Shown here: positions 16,658 to 27,876 of the stretch, one piece after another
Position numbering within the stretch: the stretch's first letter is position 1
How the letters are laid out: the number at the start of each line of letters is the position of its first letter
From: Trichomonas vaginalis G3
Lineage: Eukaryota > Parabasalia > Trichomonadida > Trichomonadidae
Reading direction: 5' to 3'
Length of the DNA: 64,000 bases
NCBI RefSeq assembly: GCF_026262505.1
Contig: NC_067205.1
Coordinates: 6,820,001 to 6,884,000, forward strand
Notes under the pieces: generated by a model
Told to the model about the DNA's origin: nothing
Database searches by the model: none
Seen by the model: the letters and a program-made list of their open reading frames with translations, nothing else
Program-made: the position numbers and the translations under genes

Positions 16658-19600
16658 CTCATTAATCCTGCTGTGTTGTCAAAATGTCATGTTGTCTCAT
16701 TTTTTCAGAGAAGTTAATTAACCTGGTGACATGGTGACATGGACACCTTCAGTTATTCAAAAAATATTCATAAGTGCCTTCCTCATTAATCCTGCTGTGT
16801 TGTCAAAATGTCATGTTGTCTCATTTTTTCAGAGAAGTTAATTAACCTGGTGACATGGTGACATGGTGACACCTTCAGTTATTCAAAAATAATTCATAAG
16901 TGCCTTCCTCATTAATCCTGCTGTGTTGTCAAAATGTCATGTTGTCTCATTTTTTCAGAGAAGTTAATTAACCTGGTGACATGGTGACATGGTGACACCT
17001 TCAGTTATTCAAAAATAATTCATAAGTGCCTTCCTCATTAATCCTGCTGTGTTGTCAAAATGTCATGTTGTCTCATTTTTTCAGAGAAGTTAATTAACCT
17101 GGTGACATGGTGACATGGTGACACCTTCAGTTATTCAAAAATAATTCATAAGTGCCTTCCTCATTAATCCTGCTGTGTTGTCAAAATGTCATGTTGTCTC
17201 ATTTTTTCAGAGAAGTTAATTAACCTGGTGACATGGTGACATGGTGACACCTTCAGTTATTCAAAAAATAATTCATAAGTGCCTTCCTCATTAATCCTGC
17301 TGTGTTGTCAAAATGTCATGTTGTCTCATTTTTTCAGAGAAGTTAATTAACCTGGTGACATGGTGACATGGTGACACCTTCAGTTATTCAAAAATAATTC
17401 ATAAGTGCCTTCCTCATTAATCCTGCTGTGTTGTCAAAATGTCATGTTGTCTCATTTTTTCAGAGAAGTTAATTAACCTGGTGACATGGTGACATGGTGA
17501 CACCTTCAGTTATTCAAAAATAATTCATAAGTGCCTTCCTCATTAATCCTGCTGTGTTGTCAAAATGTCATGTTGTCTCATTTTTTCAGAGAAGTTAATT
17601 AACCTGGTGACATGGTGACATGGTGACACCTTCAGTTATTCAAAAATAATTCATAAGTGCCTTCCTCATTAATCCTGCTGTGTTGTCAAAATGTCATGTT
17701 GTCTCATTTTTTCAGAGAAGTTAATTAACCTGGTGACATGGTGACATGGTGACACCTTCAGTTATTCAAAAATAATTCATAAGTGCCTTCCTCATTAATC
17801 CTGCTGTGTTGTCAAAATGTCATGTTGTCTCATTTTTTCAGAGAAGTTAATTAACCTGGTGACATGGTGACATGGTGACACCTTCAGTTATTCAAAAATA
17901 ATTCATAAGTGCCTTCCTCATTAATCCTGCTGTGTTGTCAAAATGTCATGTTGTCTCATTTTTTCAGAGAAGTTAATTAACCTGGTGACATGGTGACATG
18001 GTGACACCTTCAGTTATTCAAAAATAATTCATAAGTGCCTTCCTCATTAATCCTGCTGTGTTGTCAAAATGTCATGTTGTCTCATTTTTTCAGAGAAGTT
18101 AATTAACCTGGTGACATGGTGACATGGTGACACCTTCAGTTATTCAAAAATAATTCATAAGTGCCTTCCTCATTAATCCTGCTGTGTTGTCAAAATGTCA
18201 TGTTGTCTCATTTTTTCAGAGAAGTTAATTAACCTGGTGACATGGTGACATGGTGACACCTTCAGTTATTCAAAAATAATTCATAAGTGCCTTCCTCATT
18301 AATCCTGCTGTGTTGTCAAAATGTCATGTTGTCTCATTTTTTCAGAGAAGTTAATTAACCTGGTGACATGGTGACATGGTGACACCTTCAGTTATTCAAA
18401 AATAATTCATAAGTGCCTTCCTCATTAATCCTGCTGTGTTGTCAAAATGTCATGTTGTCTCATTTTTTCAGAGAAGTTAATTAACCTGGTGACATGGTGA
18501 CATGGTGACACCTTCAGTTATTCAAAAATAATTCATAAGTGCCTTCCTCATTAATCCTGCTGTGTTGTCAAAATGTCATGTTGTCTCATTTTTTCAGAGA
18601 AGTTAATTAACCTGGTGACATGGTGACATGGTGACACCTTCAGTTATTCAAAAATAATTCATAAGTGCCTTCCTCATTAATCCTGCTGTGTTGTCAAAAT
18701 GTCATGTTGTCTCATTTTTTCAGAGAAGTTAATTAACCTGGTGACATGGTGACATGGTGACACCTTCAGTTATTCAAAAATAATTCATAAGTGCCTTCCT
18801 CATTAATCCTGCTGTGTTGTCAAAATGTCATGTTGTCTCATTTTTTCAGAGAAGTTAATTAACCTGGTGACATGGTGACATGGTGACACCTTCAGTTATT
18901 CAAAAATAATTCATAAGTGCCTTCCTCATTAATCCTGCTGTGTTGTCAAAATGTCATGTTGTCTCATTTTTTCAGAGAAGTTAATTAACCTGGTGACATG
19001 GTGACATGGTGACACCTTCAGTTATTCAAAAATAATTCATAAGTGCCTTCCTCATTAATCCTGCTGTGTTGTCAAAATGTCATGTTGTCTCATTTTTTCA
19101 GAGAAGTTAATTAACCTGGTGACATGGTGACATGGTGACACCTTCAGTTATTCAAAAATAATTCATAAGTGCCTTCCTCATTAATCCTGCTGTGTTGTCA
19201 AAATGTCATGTTGTCTCATTTTTTCAGAGAAGTTAATTAACCTGGTGACATGGTGACATGGTGACACCTTCAGTTATTCAAAAATAATTCATAAGTGCCT
19301 TCCTCATTAATCCTGCTGTGTTGTCAAAATGTCATGTTGTCTCATTTTTTCAGAGAAGTTAATTAACCTGGTGACATGGTGACATGGTGACACCTTCAGT
19401 TATTCAAAAATAATTCATAAGTGCCTTCCTCATTAATCCTGCTGTGTTGTCAAAATGTCATGTTGTCTCATTTTTTCAGAGAAGTTAATTAACCTGGTGA
19501 CATGGTGACATGGTGACACCTTCAGTTATTCAAAAATAATTCATAAGTGCCTTCCTCATTAATCCTGCTGTGTTGTCAAAATGTCATGTTGTCTCATTTT

Positions 19601-21424
19601 TTCAGAGAAGTTAATTAACCTGGTGACATGGTGACATGGTGACACCTTCAGTTATTCAAAAATAATTCATAAGTGCCTTCCTCATTAATCCTGCTGTGTT
19701 GTCAAAATGTCATGTTGTCTCATTTTTTCAGAGAAGTTAATTAACCTGGTGACATGGTGACATGGTGACACCTTCAGTTATTCAAAAATAATTCATAAGT
19801 GCCTTCCTCATTAATCCTGCTGTGTTGTCAAAATGTCATGTTGTCTCATTTTTTCAGAGAAGTTAATTAACCTGGTGACATGGTGACATGGTGACACCTT
19901 CAGTTATTCAAAAATAATTCATAAGTGCCTTCCTCATTAATCCTGCTGTGTTGTCAAAATGTCATGTTGTCTCATTTTTTCAGAGAAGTTAATTAACCTG
20001 GTGACATGGTGACATGGTGACACCTTCAGTTATTCAAAAATAATTCATAAGTGCCTTCCTCATTAATCCTGCTGTGTTGTCAAAATGTCATGTTGTCTCA
20101 TTTTTTCAGAGAAGTTAATTAACCTGGTGACATGGTGACATGGTGACACCTTCAGTTATTCAAAAATAATTCATAAGTGCCTTCCTCATTAATCCTGCTG
20201 TGTTGTCAAAATGTCATGTTGTCTCATTTTTTCAGAGAAGTTAATTAACCTGGTGACATGGTGACATGGTGACACCTTCAGTTATTCAAAAATAATTCAT
20301 AAGTGCCTTCCTCATTAATCCTGCTGTGTTGTCAAAATGTCATGTTGTCTCATTTTTTCAGAGAAGTTAATTAACCTGGTGACATGGTGACATGGTGACA
20401 CCTTCAGTTATTCAAAAATAATTCATAAGTGCCTTCCTCATTAATCCTGCTGTGTTGTCAAAATGTCATGTTGTCTCATTTTTTCAGAGAAGTTAATTAA
20501 CCTGGTGACATGGTGACATGGTGACACCTTCAGTTATTCAAAAATAATTCATAAGTGCCTTCCTCATTAATCCTGCTGTGTTGTCAAAATGTCATGTTGT
20601 CTCATTTTTTCAGAGAAGTTAATTAACCTGGTGACATGGTGACATGGTGACACCTTCAGTTATTCAAAAATAATTCATAAGTGCCTTCCTCATTAATCCT
20701 GCTGTGTTGTCAAAATGTCATGTTGTCTCATTTTTTCAGAGAAGTTAATTAACCTGGTGACATGGTGACATGGTGACACCTTCAGTTATTCAAAAATAAT
20801 TCATAAGTGCCTTCCTCATTAATCCTGCTGTGTTGTCAAAATGTCATGTTGTCTCATTTTTTCAGAGAAGTTAATTAACCTGGTGACATGGTGACACCTT
20901 CAGTTATTCAAAAATAATTCATAAGTGCCTTCCTCATTAATCCTGCTGTGTTGTCAAAATGTCATGTTGTCTCATTTTTTCAGAGAAGTTAATTAACCTG
21001 GTGACATGGTGACATGGTGACACCTTCAGTTATTCAAAAATAATTCATAAGTGCCTTCCTCATTAATCCTGCTGTGTTGTCAAAATGTCATGTTGTCTCA
21101 TTTTTTCAGAGAAGTTAATTAACCTGGTGACATGGTGACATGGTGACACCTTCAGTTATTCAAAAATAATTCATAAGTGCCTTCCTCATTAATCCTGCTG
21201 TGTTGTCAAAATGTCATGTTGTCTCATTTTTTCAGAGAAGTTAATTAACCTGGTGACATGGTGACATGGTGACACCTTCAGTTATTCAAAAATAATTCAT
21301 AAGTGCCTTCCTCATTAATCCTGCTGTGTTGTCAAAATGTCATGTTGTCTCATTTTTTCAGAGAAGTTAATTAACCTGGTGACATGGTGACATGGTGACA
21401 CCTTCAGTTATTCAAAAATAATTA
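16658..21424. repeat. Satellite array, about 38 units of 126 bp
   Basis: The unit begins CTCATTAATCCTGCTGTGTT, contains TTAATTAACC and a threefold 8-bp subrepeat TGGTGACA, and ends CATAAGTGCCTTC. The length divided by the period gives about 38 copies. Units are almost identical; the first is 124 bp with edge variants, one has an extra A, and one near 20880 lacks one 8-bp subrepeat. No gene is present. The array starts at the base after the Polinton A terminus and ends at 21424 next to TTATTCAA...TTGAATAA. Confidence 0.97.
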
Positions 21425-21489
21425 ATTATTGAATAACCTAAAAACATTCACGATAAAATAACTGATAATAAAATTTTATTTTTATATAA

Positions 21490-21639
21490 ATGGATACCCC
21501 ACAAGCTCAAAATTTACCACGAATCATAACAAGGGAGGAAATGATAAAAATGATGCAAGAACGAAAACCGAGAAGATGTGGTTATGCAGTAATGATGGAA
21601 AGAAGAACCCAGACGTTGTCGAAGAGGAATAAAAATTAA
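21490..21639 (+). CDS. Small basic protein, 49 aa
   Basis: Too short for a family call. The ATG follows TTTTATTTTTATATAA, the same leader type as other genes of these elements. The protein is Arg/Met-rich (MMQERKPRRC, MERRTQTLSKRNKN). It ends convergently, overlapping the stop of the 90-aa gene by a few bases. Coding is plausible, not proven. Confidence 0.4.
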   Translation: MDTPQAQNLPRIITREEMIKMMQERKPRRCGYAVMMERRTQTLSKRNKN

Positions 21640-21908
21640 ATTTGGATTGAGTTTAAAAATTCATCTTTATTAAATTCATCTCTTCCAATCAATTTATTTA
21701 TTCTATTAAATTCTTTTATTTTTGCTTCACCCAGTTTAAGGATTGAACGGTATATTTCTAATTTTTCGATTATTTCTTTCCTCTCTTTATCGTTTTCAGC
21801 CCCACCACATTGCGGCTTCTTTTTGTAATAGCATATTTTTGATTTAATTCTGTTTAGTTTCTTTTTATATTCATTGTCTGGACTCTTGGCTGCTTTGTTG
21901 TCACTCAT
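21636..21908 (-). CDS. Polinton C small coiled-coil protein, 90 aa
   Basis: Lys/Glu-rich and predicted helical throughout (YKKKLNRIKSKICYYKKKP, then KERKEIIEKLEIYRSILKL). Unknown function. It lies 20 bp downstream of the integrase part on the same strand. Confidence 0.5.
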   Translation of the reverse strand: MSDNKAAKSPDNEYKKKLNRIKSKICYYKKKPQCGGAENDKERKEIIEKLEIYRSILKLGEAKIKEFNRINKLIGRDEFNKDEFLNSIQI

Positions 21909-21928
21909 TTCTTACGAAATAAAAAAAA

Positions 21929-22784
21929 TTAAATATTATTTAAATATAATGGAGTAATAAAATAAATCGGAATTTCTATTAATTTATTGTCAACTTCAAC
22001 TAATGCATTGACGTTAATATATCTAACAAATTCAGCTATTGTGTCAAATCTTCGTCTTCTTTTTGTCATTGATTTATCAGTTTTTCCATAATCGAGATGA
22101 ATCAAAACTTTATCCCCTTGTTTAAAATTCATGAGCCCTGAATTAATTTGTTCATGTTTAACATCATTTAACCTTTCCATTTGCTTTCTAATATATTCCC
22201 ATTCTTTTGAAATATCATTTTTCATTTCCACTGGTTTCATGTTTATAGTTCTATGCCATGTATTATTGTAATAATATACTAACTGTTGTATGATGGAGTC
22301 ATGATTTCCATCCCAGTATATCTGACCGTTAACCCCTAACGCATCTCTAAGAGTTCTCATTACCGCATCAACTATTTTATTATGAAACGTATATGGAGAG
22401 GATGAAAAGAAAAAATTAATTTGTGGGAAATAATGAATCATAGCTGCCTGAAATCCTTTATCACCATCACCCCTGATATTATCTACTCTTTCATGATCTA
22501 GTAAGTATTGAATAGCTCTTCTTGTTTCCTGTTCTGTTTTCCCTTTCACCGGAATGCAATATAAATATCTAGTGTTAATGTTAATGGCAAATAAATAAGT
22601 AACGTTTCCTTTTGAATATTCCAAATGATCTATTTCGTATGAATATGGATATGGTGCAAATGAAGGGCGACTAAATTTTTCCTTTAACGGTTGAATTTTC
22701 GGGTCAATTGGTTTATTTAATATCTTGAAATCCTTTTTAAAATCTTTTTGTTTCTTTAATGTTTGAAATGGATATAATAAAGTG
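21929..22784 (-). pseudogene. Integrase of Polinton C (rve fold), interrupted at its upstream side
   Basis: The core is recognisable: YEIDHLEYSKGN, then YLFAININTRYLYCIPVKGK, DNIRGDGDKGFQAAM and KIVDAVMRTLRDALG, with WHRTINMKPVEM and a basic C-terminal SH3/chromo-like region (QGDKVLIHLDYGKT). It is only distantly related to the integrases of A and B. The upstream side runs into the inserted element at 22785. Confidence 0.75.
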
Positions 22785-23855
22785 TGTTGTGCATGAAAAT
22801 TCGGTTCACTTCACTTCTGACAAAAAGTGACAAGTTTACATGACAAAAATAGTTTACATGGCAAAATATATAGGGTATTTTTTTTAAAAGTAGTTATCTT
22901 TATATATAAAAATAAAACTTTTGATATATTTGAGTAAATGATTTATTAATTTATTTATTTTTTTTAAATCAAATCATATAAATATATATATATATAATAG
23001 TGAAATAGAACAAGAGATAATTATTGATGATTAAATTGTAGACGAGGATAAAAGTTAGATAAATTAATAAAATTAGTGTGGAATCAGACAAATTTCGGGT
23101 TGTTTGGGAAGGAATTGTTGGCTATGATGTACTGATTCATGATCAGTACATCATAGCCAACAATTCCTTATACAAAGTTCAAAAACTTGGGTGCAATCAG
23201 TTCTGATTGCACCCAAGTTTTTGAACTTTCTCGAGGGAATGAAAGGGTAAGAGGTATACATTATGAATATATACCTCTTACCCTTCCATTCCCTCTCTGA
23301 CAGCGGGAAACTTTGTCTGAATGTTAAACTATTCAGACAAAGTTTCCCGCTGTTTGGGAAGGAATTGTTGGCTATGATGTACTGATTCATGATCAGTACA
23401 TCATAGCCAACAATTCCTTATACAAAGTTCAAAAACTTGGGTGCAATCAGTTCTGATTGCACCCAAGTTTTTGAACTTTCTCGAGGGAATGAAAGGGTAA
23501 GAGGTATACATTATGAATATATACCTCTTACCCTTCCATTCCCTCTCTGACAGCGGGAAACTTTGTCTGAATGTTAAACTATTCAGACAAAGTTTCCCGC
23601 TGTTTGGGAAGGAATTGTTGGCTATGATGTACTGATTCATGATCAGTACATCATAGCCAACAATTCCTTATACAAAGTTCAAAAACTGATTTTCATTTGG
23701 CAGATCCACTTCTTGTCTTTCCATTTTTTTTTGAATCAATTTATACAAATAAACTTATAAAACACAAAATTATTATTTTATAATATAATTCTTAGATAAT
23801 ACATCCGATATGTAAAGTGTCAAAAATGAATTGAACCGAATTTTCATGCATTACA
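22785..23855. mobile_element. Non-autonomous DNA element with terminal inverted repeats and a hairpin array
   Basis: The left end TGTTGTGCATGAAAATTCGG matches the reverse complement of the right end (TGTAATGCATGAAAATTCGG), and the match continues imperfectly for about 35 bp. A 15-bp direct copy GGATATAATAAAGTG abuts both ends (22770-22784 and 23856-23870), which looks like a target duplication of unusual length. The interior has no credible gene: A/T-rich flanks surround the hairpin array at 23101-23687. The superfamily is not assigned. Confidence 0.7.
23101..23687. repeat. 250-bp tandem repeat (2.3 units), each with four long hairpins
   Basis: Hairpins in unit 1: 23109-23136/23142-23169 (28-bp arms, perfect), 23174-23200/23203-23229 (27-bp arms, perfect), 23235-23258/23270-23293 (24-bp arms, one mismatch) and 23301-23322/23331-23352 (22-bp arms, perfect). 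The unit repeats at +250 with apparently identical sequence, then stops at 23687 inside the third unit. The 79-codon open frames here read through hairpins and are not taken as genes. Confidence 0.95.
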
Positions 23856-24352
23856 GGATATAATAAAGTGAATGATGAAGGATTAACTGAAGGAGGAGGA
23901 GGTACTGTCGTTGGAGGTTTTGGTATTGCAAGTGGTTTAATTTTATCTGCTTTGATTTTGGATGATGAAGTTTTGGAATTCATTCCTCCCATCATTAATT
24001 CTGGATGTATTCTATTCATTTGTTTTAAATATGCTGTATATAAAGGTTTGATATACTTTCCCGCTTCGAGTTTATGTTGAAGGATGAATTCCAAAAGTTG
24101 ATCTTCATTTAAAAGTCGGGCTGAATATGATTTAACTAATGAATCATAAATTAAAGCTTGTGCTTCATTTATGGTCTGAAGGACCTGGGCGTTTTGCACC
24201 TTTAGCTGTTGAACATTTGCTACTTTCTCTTTCGGCTTTTGCGGCTCAGGATTATATAATTTATATAATTCATCAATATCTTCTTCTGTTAATACTTTAT
24301 TTTTGAAATCTTTCAATTGTTTAAGTTGTGATTTAGTTTTTCCCTTTGTATA
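23856..24352 (-). pseudogene. Polinton C coding fragment between two insertions
   Basis: An open frame rich in Lys/Gln and ending in a Pro-rich segment (IPKPPTTVPPPPSVNPSS). It contains helical stretches such as EEDIDELYKLYNPEPQKPKE. It is bounded on one side by the hairpin-array element and on the other by the mariner. The function is not recognised. Confidence 0.55.
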
Positions 24353-25653
24353 GGGTGTCCAAAGGTGCGTTTAGCACAGCGCTCTATATGAGACTATTAA
24401 AGGAGATATATGCTGATTATAAATATATAAAAAAAATATGAATATATGTATATGATGAGTATGTTGTATTTTGGCGCCATGCCGGGATATAAAATGAATT
24501 TTGAGACAAGAGGCGGTTTCGCGGGAAATTTTGGCGGGATTTTTTTTTCATTTTTTTAATGAATCATAAAGAAAACATCCTCGCTCTTGCAAAAAAATGC
24601 AAAGACTGTAAAAAAATCTACGAGACATTGGTAAAATGCTTCGGTATGGATGCTCCTAGCTATTCCACTGTAACGTATCATGTTAGGATGTATCACTTCA
24701 TGAACAAAAAGGCGCCCATCATAAAAATTGACAAAAAATCGCCGGATCAAAGAAAAATCAAAGCAATTCTTCAAGCGCTAGATGAAGACCCAAGAGCATC
24801 ACTCAGAAGGATAGAGGAGATGACAAAGATACCATGTACAACAGTCAGTTATTATCTGCACAATTATTTGAACTACAAACTAGCGTATACACGTTGGGTT
24901 CCGCACAACCTTAATTCAGTTCAAAAAAAATCTAGAGTCCAATCTTCGAAAGAGCTCCTCTCTATATTGGGTGCGTATCAATCCAAGAAGTTTCGCTTTT
25001 TAGTAACAGGGGACGAGTCTTGGTTTCAATATGCAACAGAAGCCAAAATCATGTGGATCCCGAAGGATGAAAATCCGCAAACATTCCCGAAGAAAAAAAT
25101 TGACACACCAATGATGATGTTGTCGGTTTTTTGGGGCGTGAATGGCATCATCGCAATTGATATTCTTCAAAAACCTAATACGATGAATGCTCAGTATCTA
25201 ATTGACAATGTTCTTACTCAAATTATCAATTCTGATGAGTTTGAGAAATCCAAACAACAAAAACAAAAGTTTGCAATTCATTTTGATAATTCAAGAGTTC
25301 ACAAAAGTCATAAGGTAATGAATTACTTGTTGGAAAACAATGTCAAAGTTGTTCCAAACCCAATTTATTCACCTGATATTGCACCCTCTGACTTTTATTT
25401 ATTCGGCACGCTAAAAAAGAGAGCTGAAGGACGCGAATTCGCGAGTCCAGATGATCTTGAAAATTTTGTAAGAGAGCAATTTGAGCAATTTTCTCATGAT
25501 GATTTAAAGCGTGTCTTTCAAGCCTGGATCGATCGCTGCGAACGCGTGATTGAATCCAATGGTGATTATATTTAAATAAACTTTATATATATGTAACTTG
25601 TTTATTTCTATTCGCAGTATTCAGGTTTGTGCTAAACACACCTTTGGACACCC
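24353..25653 (+). mobile_element. Mariner transposon (Tvmar1-like), apparently complete
   Basis: 1301 bp between TA dinucleotides (24351-24352 and 25654-25655). The terminal inverted repeats start GGGTGTCCAAAGGTG and match over 25 bp with one difference. It contains one uninterrupted transposase gene. The size, ends and DD34D transposase agree with Tvmar1, the mariner described in T. vaginalis. It is inserted in a coding region of Polinton C. Confidence 0.93.
24559..25575 (+). CDS. Mariner transposase, 338 aa
   Basis: Cut-and-paste transposase acting at TA sites. The N-terminal half has two helix-turn-helix-like regions (about 1-55 and 70-110, with DEDPRASLRRIEEMTKIPCT). The catalytic core has VTGDESWF (first Asp), IHFDNSRVHKS (second) and YSPDIAPSDFYLFG (third); 34 residues separate the second and third, the DD34D spacing of mariners. 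The length is normal for the family and no break is seen, so it could be active or very young. An A/T-rich 206-bp leader separates it from the left end. Confidence 0.95.
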   Translation: MNHKENILALAKKCKDCKKIYETLVKCFGMDAPSYSTVTYHVRMYHFMNKKAPIIKIDKKSPDQRKIKAILQALDEDPRASLRRIEEMTKIPCTTVSYYLHNYLNYKLAYTRWVPHNLNSVQKKSRVQSSKELLSILGAYQSKKFRFLVTGDESWFQYATEAKIMWIPKDENPQTFPKKKIDTPMMMLSVFWGVNGIIAIDILQKPNTMNAQYLIDNVLTQIINSDEFEKSKQQKQKFAIHFDNSRVHKSHKVMNYLLENNVKVVPNPIYSPDIAPSDFYLFGTLKKRAEGREFASPDDLENFVREQFEQFSHDDLKRVFQAWIDRCERVIESNGDYI

Positions 25654-25872
25654 TATATATTCATTATTTTTAATTTTGTCTTTAATTTTAGAAATTATTT
25701 TATCATGATATTTCAAAATTTCATTTTTATAATATGGATAATAATAATCCATATCATCACCCGTTATATTGTTATTATGTTTTTGGAGATATGATTTTAA
25801 TTCATAATAAGTAAGAAAATTTTGATTAAGTACTAAATCATAAATTAAATTTTTTAAATCTGCGCTATTCAT
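25654..25872 (-). pseudogene. Polinton C coding fragment cut by the mariner
   Basis: A short open frame starting MNSADLKNLIYDLVLNQNF, helical and Tyr/Lys-rich. The start follows TTATTTTATTTTTATATAA, the leader of other genes here. It ends at the mariner. No family is recognised. Confidence 0.5.
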
Positions 25873-25998
25873 TTATATAAAAATAAAATAAGTGTTTTAA
25901 GGGTGCCCACCTCTTTGAATCATAGTATCAAAACCATTATTTATGGTTCCTTTTGTCTCTTCTGTGGCATTTTATTAAAAATAAAATTTTAAATTGTA

Positions 25999-27876
25999 TT
26001 AAATAAATGGCATACAACATCCATTTTCACAACATACAGCCTTAGTGTGTGCTCCTGTTAATGCAGTCTTACCGATTGTTAAGCGAGTCATTTCCCCGTT
26101 TTTAAGTTGTAAATTAATATTTTGACCATCAAATATCACTTTATCATTTATTATATCCAAATAATTTTTAGGTGTTAATTGTTTATTTTGTCGTAAACTA
26201 ACACCTTTCATTTTTTGTGCAATCTTTTTAAAATCACTTCCATCAATTGAACCGTTGAATGATGTATAACACTTGGGGCATAAAGCAACCATGTTATCAC
26301 CTTGTTTCTCAATTGCTAAACCCAATAACTTCTTCTCATGTGCTTTTTCTTCAGCTTTATTCTTTAATTTAGGTTTAAATTTCTCATCAAAACAGAAGAA
26401 ATCAAAAGGTGCGAATTTGAAAATGTTTTTATCATAAAATTGTTTATCGGTTACAATCGCCTGAAATGCTTGAGTGTTAGGAAGATTTGGATCGCCAGCG
26501 ATTGCCCAATAAGATGAATCAGTATCACCTTCAATGAAATGAAAACGATTAACATCCATGCATTTATACATAAAATCATAAATGAAAACCAAATACCAGT
26601 ATTTTGCGTTATCTAAAGTAAAAAATGCCTCTTGTAAACATGTATCACATCTATAAAATCTATCTTTAAGCATCACTTGATATGTATCTTCACCTATTTC
26701 TCTTATGTTTTTAAACTTATTTGACATACATGCAACGCGTGCCTTCTGTGCATTCATTATTTTAGTCTTTGCGTAATTTTCGTATTCAGTGCATCATAAC
26801 CATATGATCCATTAAGTGAAATCTTGCAAAATAAACTTTTTCCTTTATTTCCTTCTAATTCAGCCTTTTGTCTTTCTCATAAATTTGTTCGCAAATTCAT
26901 TAAAACAAGTGTTTTCGTAAATGTTAAAGTTGATGAATATCATCAATGATAAAATGAAATCTGTCTATTAGATACCATAGATAATAAGAGAAAATGGTTG
27001 ATATTGGTTGTATGTTGATGCTAACAGAGTTAATTTCCTCTGTTTCTGGTCAACTGGTAGATTGTTGATTCATGTAATTATACATAAAACTGCCAATTGT
27101 TTTTTCATCTGTGATAATATCTAAGTTTCTTATTATTGGTAAAAAGTTTATGTAATCATTAATGTATTTTTCATCAATGTGACCCTTTACTTCAGCCACG
27201 AATAAAGTATTTTTCTTCTTAATTTATTCCCAGTGCTTTTGCTTTCTTTGTTGCTGTATCACAAATGATAACACCATTCAATCTTCCCGCATTACATTTT
27301 ATGGTCAGTATAATTTGAATGAAATCATGAGGATTAGATGAAAATGATGAAGGATATAATGAATTAAAATCAACACCAACGAAATGAGTCATAATGTTGG
27401 TGGTGTCCTCATTTGATACAGTTTTAGTTTCTGGATTATATGCAAGTTTATTAATGTGCGTGATTCCTTTAAGATTTACTCTATGTTGAACATTTGATAA
27501 ACCACCAGTAATTCCATTACGGAGAATGTGATAAGCTTCAACTGAATCTAAAGTCATTGGTAAATTATTTTTTTAATGCATAATTTCTTAATTGATTCTT
27601 AAACGTTGAACATCTTCATCTTTATTTGATTTACGACATTGCAATAACAACACATTAACTGACAATTTTCTTTGGTATGTGGTTTTTTCATTATCGATTC
27701 TATCCAATGTTGGTTTATTTGCATATGTAAACGCTTTACCACACATTTTGCATTTAGATGAAAGGATTAAATCGTGATAGTATTGAAAATCATCCATTGA
27801 AACATTATTTTTAGTATCTCTTTCTGCTTTTTCATCTTGTTTCTTATATGATTCAATTTTATATTTCCAATACTTT
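25999..27876 (-). pseudogene. DNA polymerase B of Polinton C, C-terminal half (fossil)
   Basis: Polymerase motifs are visible: VGVDFNSLYPSSFSS (motif A) and FIEGDTDSSYWAIAG (motif C), followed by thumb-like sequence and a Cys-rich end (AVCCENGCC). Near 27588-27797 there is a CKMCGKAFT...PTLDRIDNEK segment resembling a zinc/HNH-type module, possibly inside the polymerase. The other part lies at 49377-50605, separated by Polinton B. There are several breaks, consistent with greater age. Confidence 0.85.

Noticed and set aside
16658-21424. Possible CRISPR-like array
   Set aside because: Units are 126 bp and uniform throughout, with no unique spacers, so it is a satellite.
23151-23640. Two identical 79-codon open frames (23151-23390 and 23401-23640)
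   Set aside because: They read through the hairpin array and are identical only because the 250-bp unit is duplicated. They have no protein-like features and no initiator.
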